DNA of 64,000 nucleotides from contig JAVHZZ010000003.1 in assembly GCA_036250195.1 (NCBI GenBank), positions 56,419,021-56,483,020 on the forward strand, given 5' to 3'. The stretch is from Mixophyes australis (taxonomy: Eukaryota; Chordata; Amphibia; Anura; Limnodynastidae). This document shows positions 45,901 through 57,472 of the stretch, piece after piece. Numbering within the stretch: position 1 is the first letter of the stretch; each line of letters opens with the position of its first letter. A program made the position numbers and the translations under genes. The notes under the pieces are model-generated. The model saw nothing but the letters and a program-made list of their open reading frames with translations. It was not told where the DNA came from and searched no databases.

Positions 45901-46035
45901 TCACCCGATTCACACAACTTTATTGACACAAATAGGAAAAATATGAAACAGGAAGAAGTGTTAGTACGGGAGCCAGAATGAGCCAAAAAACAAGTTAAAG
46001 CGTTTGCAAAGCAAAAAGGTGAAAGCTGAAGCGAG
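45746..46035. promoter_or_regulatory. Bidirectional promoter between TRAPPC12 and EIPR1
   Basis: The interval of about 290 bp between the inferred TRAPPC12 exon-1 donor and the EIPR1 start codon is richer in CpG than its surroundings. It carries the 9-mer GCGCATGCG three times: 45826-45834 and 45882-45890 on the plus strand, and 45861-45869 on the minus strand. A weaker ATGCGCAT lies at 45791-45798. GCGCATGCG is the core of the NRF1 binding site, common in bidirectional housekeeping promoters without a TATA box. No convincing TATA box was seen for either gene. NRF1 binding is an inference from the motif. Confidence 0.65.
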
Positions 46036-46077
46036 ATGGAGGATGATGCTCCAGTTATCTACGGGCTGGAATTTCAG
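46036..46077 (+). CDS. EIPR1: EIPR1 (TSSC1) exon 1, 14 codons
   Basis: The ATG at 46036 has G at -3 and G at +4. The 14 codons read MEDDAPVIYGLEFQ and end at a donor GTGTGT at 46078 in phase 0. This is the exact N-terminus I know for human EIPR1/TSSC1, a WD40 beta-propeller protein that binds the GARP and EARP tethering complexes and works in endosome recycling and dense-core vesicle biology. The position agrees, since EIPR1 is the head-to-head neighbour of TRAPPC12 in vertebrates. The exon is far too short for a length-based ORF search. The next expected block (ARALTPQ...) was looked for up to 64000 and not found, so the first intron exceeds 17.9 kb. Confidence 0.9.
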
Positions 46078-46783
46078 GTGTGTCTTCTACATTGCTGCTT
46101 GTCAGTGACACCATAGACAGTCACTGACTAAGGCATGACGTGTTTGTACATACTGCTATGTCAGTATCTAAGGTGCACAATGTACCTTAAAGATCATAAG
46201 AGCCACTATTGCAGACTAAGTTCCAGTTTTGAAGTGTATTGTTTCTCATATTGTCCATTTTGACAACCTGTTCTATAGTTCGTTTTTTATGAATGCTGGG
46301 TATAATGCACAGTATCTGTTTTCATATATATCTTGGTTTGTTTGCTGAGCTTGGAGATAATGTATTATTTACCTGATCCTAATTTCCAGAAACAGTCCCA
46401 GGTTATACAAATGTGTTCCTGAATTTCAGTATTTATAATATGCATAGTAAAAATCCTTTTAAATTTGTTTACTGAATGCAATAATAACTATCTGTTCTTA
46501 GTCAGTACCTTTTAGAAATGTATGTACTGAATGGGTGCACTGAACATGCAATTGTCTGTTATGTAACTGTAGAACAAACACTTTATAAACTGTGTGTTTT
46601 TTAATCAACGACTAAAAAAATGAAAAAAGCAGATCAATGATAAGGGATTAAAAAGACATCTAATTATCACACCTGAAATGGGACAGTTTAGCAAAAAGGA
46701 ATTTGACAAGAATAGGGACATTTTCCCTCTAAGACAGGAACAATTGGGAGTTCTCCCTTGTGACGGGTTGGGCTTACCTGTCC

Positions 46784-47097
46784 ATTATCATTTATATAGC
46801 GCCACTAATTCCGCAGCGCTGTGTAGAGAACTTCCATCAGTCCCCACTCCATTGGAGCTTACAGTCTAAATTCCCTAACATACGCAGACAGAGAGACTAG
46901 GGTCAATTTAATAGCAGCCAATTAAGATACTGCTATGTTTTTGGATTATGGGACGAAACCTGAGCACCAGGAGGAAACCCACACAAACACAGGGAGAACA
47001 TACAAACTCCACACAGATAAGGCCACGGTCCGGAATCTAACTCATGACCCCAGTTCTGTGAAGCAGAAGGGCTAACCACTAAACCAATGTGCTGCCC
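46784..47097 (-). mobile_element. Full-length tRNA-derived SINE
   Basis: TTTATATAGCGCCACTAATT tail, GCTTACAGTCTAAATTCCCT, core GGAGGAAACCC and AACACAGGGAGAACATACA, and head ending GTGCTGCCC. The B-box-like part is changed (GGAATCTAACTCATGA), so Pol III activity is doubtful. Confidence 0.85.
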
Positions 47098-47298
47098 AAT
47101 TAATATGTAATATTGCAGTGCTGGATGCTTTCCTGTTTGCAAGAGTTTTTTTTTTTTTTAAATGTTCGTATCTGAAGGCTGATCCAGCCACATCCTTATG
47201 TCCTATTTTGCTGCTGTCACAGGCCACCCTTATAATGACCATTATCTCATGAGCTCTGTTTTTATCTATGAATTCCTTGTCTTTTCTCAATCTCCTGA

Positions 47299-49165
47299 TG
47301 ATGATCATCATCATCATCATTTATTTATATAGCGCCAACATATTCCGTAGCGCTTTACAATTGGGACAAACATAGTAAACTAATAAACAAACTGGGTAAA
47401 ACGGACAAAGAGGTGAGAAGGCCCTGCTCGCAAGCTTACAATATATGGGATAATGGGAGTTTGACACATGAGGTTAAGTCTACATTTTGCATTTCGGCCC
47501 AGCCAGACTGCAAAGGTAAAAGTGACCCATAAGCTAAATGATCCTGTCACACAACAATGTTGGTCAAGGGGTAGTTGTCTTGTGTGAAATTGTGTAACGG
47601 GTGGTAATAGGGTAATGTAGTGAGGTTAAGAGGGTGGTTGAGGAATATTATAAGCTTGTCTGAAGAGGTGGGTTTTCAAAGAACGCTTGAAAGTTTGTAG
47701 ACCAGAGGAGAGTCTTATTGTGCGAGGGAGAGAATTCCATAGAGTGGGTGCAACCCGAAAAAAGTCCTGTAACCGGGAATGGGAGGATGTAATGAGTGTG
47801 GTTGAGAGACTCAGATCTAGTGCAGAACGGAGTTGGCGAGTTGGGAGATATTTTGAGACAAGAGAGGAGATGTATGTTGGTGCAGCTTTGTTGATGGCCT
47901 TGTAGGTTAGTAAAAGTATTTTATATTGGATTCGGTAGAAAACAGGCAACCAGTGTAGAGACATACAGAGTGATTCAACAGAGGAATAGCGATTTGCAAG
48001 GAAAATCAATCTTGCCGCAGCGTGCAAAATAGATTTTAGGGGTTTGAGTCTGGTTTGCGGAAGACCAGTAAGGAGGGAATTACAATAGTCAATGCGGGAG
48101 ATAAGTGCATGAATTAAGGTTTTTGCAGTGTCTTGCGTGAGATATGTGCGAATTTTGGAAATGTTTTTTAGATGCGTGTAACATGATTTAGATATAGAGT
48201 CAATGTGGGGAACAAAGGATAGGTGTGGGTCAAGGATTACACCTAGGCAGCGAGCTTGTGGGGTGGGATTTATGATCATGTTATCAACTGAGATAGAAAT
48301 GTTAGTTATGCTCTTGTTAGTGGATGGGAATATTATCAACTCTGTTTCAGAAAGATTAAGTTTGAGTTGGCGAGAGGACATCCAAGATGAAATGGCAGAA
48401 AGACAGTCAGTTACACGGGACAACACAAATGTCGAGAGATCAGGAGAGGATAGATAAATTTGGGTATCTTCCGCATAGAGATGATACTGAAAGCCAAAGG
48501 AACTTATTAGATTTCCCTAGAGAAGCGGTATAGATAGAGAACAGCAGAGGACCTAGCACTGAGCCTTGTGGTACTCCAACTGATAAAGGAAGCGGAGCAG
48601 AGGTGGCCCCAAAGAAATGAACATTGAAAGAGCGATTAGAAAGGTAAGATGAGAACCAGGATAGAACAGTGTCTTGAAGACCTAGGGATTGCAGCGCTTG
48701 TATGAGAAGAGAGTGGTCAACGGTGTCAAATGCAGCTGAGAGGTCCAGGAGAATTAGGAGAGAGTAATGGTGTTTAGCTTTAGCAGTGATCAGATCATTG
48801 ACAACCTTAATCAACGCAGTCTCTGTGGAGTGTTGAGAGTGAAAGCCAGACTGAAGAGGATCCGACAGGTTGTTTGCAGAAAGGAAGCGTGTGAGGCGAG
48901 TGTAGGCAAGTCTCTCTAGAAGCTTTGAGGGGCAAGGCAGCTGAGAGATGGGACGGTAATTTGAGAGAAAGTTTGGGTCGGAATCTTGTTTTTTTTAGAA
49001 TAGGAGTAATCACTGCGTGCTTGTATAGTGATGGAAAGGTGCCAGTAGAGAGCGAGAGATTACAGATTTTAGTTAGAGATGAAATGAGCACAGGAGACAG
49101 GGATCTACCAATTTGTAAGGGAATAGGATCAAGAGGACAGGAGGTAGAGTAGGAAGATAAGAAGA
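47299..49165 (-). mobile_element. L2-type LINE, 5'-truncated (about 1.9 kb)
   Basis: Minus strand. The 3' tail is at 47299-47350, ending GCGCTATATAAATAAATGAT and (GAT)n. It shares this end with the SINEs. 5' of it lies most of the reverse transcriptase; see the pseudogene entry. The 5' cut falls near 49165. Confidence 0.88.
47626..49165 (-). pseudogene. L2 reverse-transcriptase pseudogene
   Basis: Order on the minus strand: LTKICNLSLSTGTFPSLYKH and AVITPILKK (fingers), then a frameshift; [17 protein letters not shown] (motif A), [17 protein letters not shown] (motif B), another frameshift near 48520; [13 protein letters not shown] (motif C) and the long thumb and C-terminal part LGVILDPHLSFVPHI, SRIDYCNSLLTGLPQT and LHAAARLIF, ending at 47626. 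The catalytic box reads AED where active enzymes have ADD. LINE RTs copy their RNA at the target site; this copy is dead because of two frameshifts, truncation and the changed Asp. Confidence 0.88.
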
Positions 49166-50221
49166 GTAGATCATAAACAGAAAACAGTTGTCTGACAGCT
49201 GTAATGAATTAAAGATCTGGAGACCCTAGCAGTCTGTAGTACTTCACACAGAAGAATAAAAGATCAGGTAGTAGAATCATACATAGCACTCACACGATTC
49301 AATCTTAGTAATTGAGATTTTTCAATATTCCTGATCACTGAAAGGTTTCCAAACCCCAAGCACAGCCAAGGCAAGTCCTGGGCCTCTCAGTGCAGTATCA
49401 GCAGACAAAGTGATATAGAAAGAGATTCTTCCTATTCAGCAGAGAATTGTTCTATATATGCAGGTCTATGTTTACGCTACTGTACTCACCAAGAGAATTC
49501 AAAGTAAGCTGGATGCCAGAATGCAAAGTTGGAATAGTAATGCGTCTTTGCCAGTCTGAAGTTTTTGTATGCTGTTTTCCTAGTTTGAAGCAAAGCCCAG
49601 CAAACTGAGCCATTTCAGAGTAAATTCAATCACTGATAAAGAAACATGTAAAAGGAGGATTTTCTTTAAACTTCAAATGTCCAATCAGGTCAGGAGAGAA
49701 GCACATCCTAATTTAATGAGACATGTGGGCAATAACTCATGCTCACCACGGCTGAAGAGGTAATGTCAATATACACACTCGGTGACTTTAACTCAAAAGA
49801 GTTAAATAGATAGTCTTAATATCTTAACACTCCCCCTATAGATGTTTCATGTGGAAGACTTATATACCCTCTCTCTCCTCAGACAATTGGATAGAGGTTA
49901 CAGATACATGGAATGATTCATATATTTTTGAGGTAATTTATTCCAATTTAGGTATATATGCCAAATGTATTATTCCTCTCTATTAGTCTCTATGAATTAG
50001 GTTCATGGTCTGTGGTTCAAATGTCATGCTGAGTCGGGAACCTTTCTTTACCTGATTTGGTTCCCTCACCATATTCAACTATACTGGAGGGGAATTTTGG
50101 AAGTATTCATTCCAGATGTAGTTTCCCCCTGATATAAACCACAAAGAGCAGGCTCCACTTTGATTTATCGAAGTTACGTTTAGCACTATACATTTTAGGT
50201 TTATGTCAATTTCTGGATTTA

Positions 50222-50241
50222 AATATATATATATATATATA
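50222..50241. repeat. (TA)n microsatellite
   Basis: AAATATATATATATATATAT stretch directly before the hairpin end of the Helitron-like piece. Confidence 0.9.
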
Positions 50242-50245
50242 AGTT

Positions 50246-50994
50246 AACCCGTGCATGATACTCATGCATTCTAGTCAAACCAAGCTACTTAAGGTTTTCC
50301 TGCTCTCGCATCTGGTCATTCTGACTCTCTCTTAACTGTCTCCTTGCAATTCTGTTTGCCTCTCTTTCCTGCTCTCGCATATCTTCTCTCTGTCTTGATT
50401 TGCGCATTTGGGCAGTTTTCGCCCTTCGCCTCTCTTCTTCATTTGCGTATTTTTTTGACCTCCCCATTTAAATAAGAATAAAAAAAATAAAAATAAGATA
50501 ATGAATTTGTTTGCTATTGTTTGATAGTGAGGGCTATAGAAGTTGGATTGTGCTTTATATTTCGCGGACTTATTAGTACAGCGTGAGTAGTAATTTTTGC
50601 CGACTTGTTAGGAAGGCGTGAGTAGTAATAGTAGGTGTTTGCCAAGTTGTTAGGAAGGCGGGTAGCACAGTAATGACATCCATGCATATGGTGCTTTCAT
50701 CAGGTTTCTTTACTGTGTTAAGTATACTACGCATGTGTGTTCATGAGGTAAAATTACCTCACGAAAAAGAGTTTGAGCCCTCAACGCGTAAATTTAGCCT
50801 TTACTACCCTTCCCACGGGGGGAAAGGGGGATGATGGAAGTTAACTGACTTCACTATTATAATTTTTTTGTCAAATAATGTCAGTATACCAAATTTCAGG
50901 TCAATTGGATGAGCCCTTTCTGAGAAAATAGTTTTTTTCACACACACACACACACACACACTAACACACGCCGCTAGGCTTATATATATTAGAT
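50246..50994 (-). mobile_element. Helitron-like element (putative)
   Basis: On the minus strand it begins TCTAATATATATAAGCCTAG after an A, like a Helitron 5' end (TC, inserted at A/T), followed by a (GT)n tract. At 50467-50285 there is a 60-codon open frame starting MGRSKKYANEEERRRAKTA, very basic and Arg/Glu-rich, similar in style to the start of Helitron Rep/helicase proteins. At the other side lies a hairpin GCATGATACTCATGC (50254-50268) followed by ATTCTAG, which looks like a Helitron 3' end but reads on the plus strand. The orientation conflict is unexplained. Confidence 0.45.
50938..50961. repeat. (CA)n microsatellite
   Basis: About 12 CA units inside the Helitron-like piece. Confidence 0.9.
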
Positions 50995-51229
50995 TATTCT
51001 ATCCTTATACTTTTGTTATCCAATCTGCTGACATTCTTTTACTAATATTTTTAGACATCAGTAAGGTAAGTCTTGATACTTTATAACCTTGTAGTGGTAT
51101 GCATATATAATGTTAGCTTCAGTAATATTAATTTACCTATTTTTACCTTGCTTGCATTGGTACACATTTAATAAAATAAAAAATAATTTAACTGACTTTT
51201 TAAAGTTCAATTGGTGCCCTTGCTGAAAC

Positions 51230-51600
51230 CAAGGGATCCAACCAGTCCATAGCTATTAAACAAATATGATCCACTCTCAGGCACCATACCCAATCTGGAC
51301 AAAAAAGTATTGCAAGGTGGAAATGTAGATCACCTCAAATGACCTCTCTTTACTAAATGAACTGAACTTGACTTTTTTGAACATCCATTGAGAAAACCAA
51401 CTATTATGAGATGATTTTCATAGTCAAGTTGCCCTTTTTGTGTAGCCAATCTGAGGATTGTATCCCTATCCTGATAGTGAAGAAATTTGGCTATGAATTT
51501 ATGTGGAGCAACTTCAGGTGGTGAACTCTGATACGATGCAATGTGCTCTTTCCACCACAAAGTGCATGAATGTCTTTTGACCCAGTACACTGATCAGCCA
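51230..51600 (-). mobile_element. L1 ORF1 fragment
   Basis: The open frame 51590-51330 contains PHKFIAKFLHYQDRDTILRL and ATQKGQLDYENHLIIV, matching the C-terminal part of L1 ORF1 proteins (RNA-binding chaperone of the L1 RNP). The remainder of the L1 is lost or unrecognisable. It is not clear how far it extends on either side. Confidence 0.6.
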
Positions 51601-52229
51601 TTTCTCAAGGAAGTCTCCTGGGTTGCTTCCCTTTGATTGTTCTTGTAGAAGCCCAAACATTACATTATTGTACCTTAGTCATTCTTTAATGTAAAACATT
51701 TTTTCTTGCACACCGCAATTTGGGTTGTCAAATAAGCAATATCCTCTTTCATACGTGCAGTCTTCCACTCTATCTCATCTTCTGCTAAACATGGCATATC
51801 CGTGTCAGAACAGTAGAGGGCAACAAGCAATTTGCTCAGACCTCCCAGCAACTTAAATGCACAAAACTGTCAAGACTTGCTATACTTAATATTTAGTGAA
51901 GGCCTCCTGAAGTAGAGGTGGTATACGTATAGTCCAAGGAGACTCTGCTGCTTCTTGGGTATATAAAGAGGGATTGCACAGAAGTGATAATAAAGCACCA
52001 TAGCTTGCCTTCTGCTTTCAGGTGCAGTGTCACCCTCTATACACATTGATGCCCCCACCGTATATAGAATAATTGCTGTAGTTGCCACATTTTTACGTTC
52101 CGCATATATAGCAGTAGCATTAGTAGTGCTCACTATCACAACCCCCCTGGTGATGTTTGGGCACTTATAGAAAATAGAAACAGCAGCTCAAGTGTCCATA
52201 TATATTTCCCTCCAAGTTGCTTTATTTCT

Positions 52230-53060
52230 TGGTGTGACAGGATGGACCTCCTATACCACCCTGTCTGTTGTGTTTTGCTGGGGACCGGCTGGCCTTGCTT
52301 TACCACCATCCCCTTTCTTTCTCCCAAATGCGCTCTCTAACCGCAGTAGGAGGGTCTTTTGCTGCTGCCACCACTACGCTCCTTAGTGGCACCTAGAACC
52401 ACATCCTTCATGGTAGCCCTCGCTTCTAGAGTACCCCCTCGCTTGTACACCTAGGCTGGTAGACCTGACCTCTTGCCTTCAGGTCAGGGTTGCTGTGTAT
52501 GGGTCCCCCGTCCTATCACACTGGCCAGAGCTGCAGGGTAGCTGGCAGAGCGTTGGTAGTAGATGCTGGGTCCCAACCTCAGAACAGCTGGAGAGCGGAT
52601 TAGATTGGGTCTAATCTGTAGGTCACAGGAATTACAGCAGGTAAGTAGGCATCAAAGCAGGCTCTTGAAAGAGTGATGTTTATTAGCTGAAGTGTCCTAA
52701 TAAGGTCAGTTAAACACACTAGTTTAAGGAACTAGTGATCTCCAGAAGTGCAGATGGTATAATGATACTACATGGTCAAACAGAGCTCCTTTTTTATATA
52801 GATTCGGACACAATTCCTGGCAGGGGGTAAACCAGCCCCCTAATTCGACCAGGCACCGAAGCGTCTGATATCGCATCAGATGATTTAAAATCAGGATGTG
52901 ATATTTTTCTAGACGTGGAGTTAACGCAATATAGCTGCAAATTTAACTTAAAATTCACAGCAATCTGTGATATCCTACATTACGTATATCCTGAGTCCAC
53001 ATTATTCAGACAGGTTACTGTGTCTCTACCAAGACGTGACAACAGGTAATAACCTCCTAC
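52230..53060. other. Unassigned GC-richer segment, possible LTR-type repeat
   Basis: Starts near GGTGTGACAGGATGGACCTC, a style of start seen in frog LTRs, and is clearly richer in GC than its surroundings up to 52600. I could not find a matching end, a direct partner or a TSD, so no class is given. Confidence 0.3.
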
Positions 53061-54199
53061 TGGGCCTTCAGGCTAAAGCAGGTTTTTGTCACGTCTGTCA
53101 TGAAAAAACTTAGTTAGCATTTATTGCTATCAGCAAAACAGACTTCCTTTAACCTGGCATAATATATTAGAAATCAATACATTTCCTATACCGAAATACA
53201 CACAATATACCAAAGAATCAGTACGTTTGCAATGAAATACAGCGGTGCCCTGCAGTTTTCAACAATGGAGCCTCTCAATGGTGGCTGAAGTGACTTTTTC
53301 GCTGATGAATCCAAAGATGTGCTCGATGGAAATGAAGAGATAAGCTTGATTGATGTTTCTTGTATTATCTCATCGTAACACATGAAAGAGAAGAGACAGG
53401 AACCATCATGCTGCATATATCAAAAATGTAGTTGAATACACCCAAGTAATGGCAGAACACCCTTCTCTCATGTGGAATAATCACTCCCTCCGTGCTCCAC
53501 CCTTTAGGAAATGCACTTACAAGAAGACTTATGATAGTAGGCGTGTAGTGTCTTATATGCTCCTCTTTACTTTAGTAACGTCCAACAGGTGAACTTCAGT
53601 TTTTGCCCATAGGAGAGAACAGAATGTACGGATAGTGCATTACCTCTTATTTCAAAAAGGGATATTTATTCCAACACACACAATAAAAACAGATAAAAAA
53701 CATTCCTTATTGCAACTCATTTCAAATGGACTCTTACCCCCAGTATGTTAGTTGTAAAACACATACAGATGTACATAGATCGCCGGTAACACACAGTACA
53801 TCAGAACCGGGAACAGATTGGGCAGAGAAGCTTTTTCCCACCAACGTGTTTTGATTGTAAAAATCATTGTCAAGCAATTCCTACATATAAGGGCTAAAAC
53901 ATTATTCTGTTCCCCGGCTGTCCTGTGTTAAACACAGTGCTCTGCCTCAACACTTTGTGACTGATTCCTCCTGACCGATTACTTCAGACCAGGACAGGCA
54001 GGCAGTCACCAGCAGAGAGGTGCTGTGGCAGCTATATACAACATTCAGGAGAAAGTGGTCCAAGGTGCCAATGAAGGAGGCTGGTGATAGCAGCAACTAG
54101 TCTCTTATAACAAGTGTGCATTCAGTGAGTGTCTGGTTGCAGAGTTACACCGACAGGAGTGGTCATTAACTGCAGGTTGCAGATGGTAAAAGGGAGACC

Positions 54200-54402
54200 C
54201 AAGACTCTGAGAAATTCAATTGGCGGCGATGTGGTGCAGAGACATTGCGCCTCATACGGCAAATTCGGTTGAATTCTCCACTCATTTTCCCTCGCACCTC
54301 TATAGGGTACGGGTAAAATGAGTGAATATTTCTGTCAAATCTCCCCCGTGAAGTGTCTTTGGATGTTCCGGAGACACTTCACAGCTAATTGAATTCACTC
54401 CC
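54200..54402. repeat. Possible MITE, GAATTCAATT type
   Basis: AAATTCAATTGGCGGCGATG on the left and AGCTAATTGAATTCACTCCC on the right give inverted ends around a 200-bp body containing GAAGTGTCTTTGGATGTTCC. A similar end and the GAAGTGTCTTTGG motif occur at about 60575-60615. Confidence 0.45.
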
Positions 54403-55464
54403 AAAAAAGCAAAACCACAGATAAACTGATGAGAGACAGATTAACAGAGTAAACCCATCCTGTCGCAAAGAGCAATCATACTGGAGTCTATTTGTTAATC
54501 TAAAATATATCTACAATGTTCCTGCATCCCGAATCCTCCTAAACTGCTGTTTTGTCTTACGTGTATAGAATCTGCCACAATGGCAGAAAATAATATTTAC
54601 CAATGTAGTCTTAAAATTTATAAACTTATATAGTGCGTAAACCGTTAAATAAGAGTGTTATTTATTTTGATGGTACAGGGGCATATAGTATAAACCCAAA
54701 GGAAGCTACACCTCTATCATACTCATCTAAATCTACTCCTTTTTCTTCATTTCCTTTGAAGCTGAATTCACTCCTAAATGAAGTTGCCCTAGTTTTGAGC
54801 TTCCGAAAGAGGGTCAAGGGTTAAGAACTACACCTTTTGGCAGCAAGAGGATTAGACTGTAGCATATTGAACTTTTACTCTGGCAGATTTTGTGACATCA
54901 AACAGAAGAAAATTTTAAGCACGTGGTAAGGGTGTAGTACGCTTTAACGACGCTGACTAATCTGACAGGGAGTAGAATGACGCTGAAATCCGAACACCAA
55001 TACCCCAACATGGAACAAACATCGAGTTAGCATTACATGGATGCACTGATTTGACCACCAGATATGTTACTGACTGTAAATTGAAAAGATAACTGATATT
55101 AAAGTGGAAATACACGGGCCCAGTTTGTAACTGTAAGGTTAACCTAACCATAATCCCTACAAAATAATACTTACATTAGATGAATGACAGCAGGGTCCGT
55201 GCATTGGCGCTTTGAGGAGTCTCGTTTTCAATTGACATAATTTACAACAGTCAGCAACAGATCCAGTCGTGAAATGAGTGCATCTGTGTAATAGTAAGTC
55301 GATTTTTGTTTAATATGAGTGTTCAAATTTCCCACGTCGTTGTAGTTACTGTCGGGGTAGTCTGTATCATGAAACTGATTACCACCGCATAGTAAAACTG
55401 TCTTTCATCTTTTGTTTCTCCTTTTAGATAGACACACATTGCAAATATTCACTATCTGTCATAC

Positions 55465-55655
55465 TAGCCCCTCTTTATGCTTAGCGCCAAGCTCTTTGAA
55501 TTTTGAGAAGATGATTTCTTCACCCTGCTTGACAAAGTCATCCTCCATAGAATGATTCCATTTTAGCCTCAGCAATTGTCTATAAGGTATGCTTTCTTTT
55601 GTATAAGTGGGATTGTAAGTGTAAAATGGAATTAGTAGTTGGTTTTCTACAACAA
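55465..55655 (-). pseudogene. Possible Penelope-like retroelement remnant
   Basis: The minus strand reads VENQLLIPFYTYNP, TKESIPYRQLLRLKWNHS and MEDDFVKQGEEIIFSKFKEL before a stop. The order of Lys/Asn-rich strand, IPYxQLLRLK and a helix with xxF..GxE is like the end of the RT domain in Penelope/DIRS-type elements. The following 500 bp (to about 54960) hold further scraps such as SVTYLVVK. Weak evidence, from memory of the family. Confidence 0.3.
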
Positions 55656-57114
55656 AGTGTACACCTTTTAGTTGTTCTATACTTCAGTATTATAGATCTA
55701 TCAATCTGATAATTTGATCTTACCCATCACTGTGGTAAACTTCATGTTAACATTGTAGGTATTTAAATACCTCACAAACACTTCAAACTGCAGCTTCTAC
55801 CCTGTTACACTATCAACGCATTGTTGATAAAACGTGACTACAGTTTCAGGTGTGGCACACACTGGTTCTCTGCATTGAACATTTTCTCTTCCTCTCATTT
55901 TACCTAAACACAAATGTGCATACGTTGGCTCACAGAACAGGCCAATGAGTTTGCGCACACTTAATGGTACCAAGACTTGCTAGACTAATTAATTGGTTCA
56001 TTAGCTTTCTGACCGTAATGCTCAACAGCTCTTCATCCATCGGTACGACTGACATTACTATAAACCTGCAATTTTAATACTTACAAGTTTAAATGTATAA
56101 TTCCAAGGGAAGTCTGCTGATTCCTTCAGTACATAGGCATAGAGAGAATCTTGGATAGAAGAGGGAGGGGTGGTCTTAATTTAACATCCAGATGTTGAGC
56201 CGTTCAGTGATTGGCTCTATACTGGAGATGACTAGTCTTACCTGTGTTTTTAAAGATGCTCATGGGAACTTTCTGCAAAGGGTCCCACATTACTGGAAAC
56301 ATTTTGAATCCACCATCCCTTTTACCACATCTTGTCATAGTAAGTTTCAAAACTTTGTTTTGATTATTTGCTATAAGATCTTTACCAGTGTTTTGTCAGT
56401 TAATTATCTCACAGCCTAGATAATGTTTAGTGTGTAATGTTTTCCCTCTTTTATCAGCTCTCTCTATAACCAGATCTCTTTAACCCTGCAACCAATTTCT
56501 ATATCGATCGTTTCAGGATTAGGGTATACAATTACCTTAACCTCTTTCGTATTATACTTGCCTAATTACCCACCAACATTCTCTGATTGTACATATTCCT
56601 CGTCTGTGTGCTTTTATACAGATTCATTTTACAAATTATTTTAAAGATATAATTTTTAAACATTGTTAAATTAAATTCACACGCTAAACTTTACTCAAGA
56701 TTGTGTTAAATTCGTCTAGTTGCTATTCAATGAAAATTGTCCACTTAGAATTGTGTTGTTCCAACGTACAAAGTGATTTAATAGCAAGAAGCAAAGTGTA
56801 ACAAATTAATAAAATAAGTACAGCCGATACATACGCAGGTGCTCGGGATCCAGCATACAGTCATTCAATCCTGAAGTCTGTGGTCAAGAAGACTGTATTA
56901 TAGTCCCAGAGCCTAGTGTATTTACAGTTGGTGTTACATTGAAAACAGTAGAGATGACTTGGCATATTTCCATTGGTTCAGGCTTCAGGACAGTCCAGTA
57001 TAATGCAGGACATAGGTTAGTTCAAACGATGCCCTCCAAGGGTGGGGGTCAACTCTCCAACAGCTGCATACGTATCTTCCTGGCGAAAAGCTGGTTCAAA
57101 CTGGTCTATTTACA

Positions 57115-57226
57115 TTACATCATCATCGCCATCTATTTATATAGCGCCACTGATTCTGCAGCGCTGTACAGAGAACTCATTCACATCAGTCCCTGCCCCA
57201 TTGGAGCTTACAGTCTAAATTCCCTA

Positions 57227-57261
<35 letters not shown>

Positions 57262-57472
57262 GAGAGACTAGGGTCAATTTTTGATAGCAGCCAATTAACC
57301 TACTAGTATGTTTTTTTGGAGTGTGGGAGGAAACCGGAGCACCCGGAGGAAACCCACGCAAACATGGGCAGAACATACAAACTCCACACAGATAAGGTCA
57401 TGGTCGGGAATTGAACTCATGACCCCAGTGCTGTGAGGCAGAAGTGCTAACCACTTAGCCACCGTGCTGCCC
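57115..57472 (-). mobile_element. Full-length tRNA-derived SINE
   Basis: Well kept: (CATCAT) tail, TTTATATAGCGCCACTGATT, a (CA)n expansion at 57229-57257, core GGAGCACCCGGAGGAAACCC, B box GTTCAATTCCCGACC and A box TGGCTAAGTGG on the minus strand. The best-preserved copy with 20 kb. Confidence 0.88.

Noticed and set aside
52233..53060. Second solo LTR starting TGTGACAGGATGG
   Set aside because: No matching end or TSD could be found, so it is listed only as unassigned.
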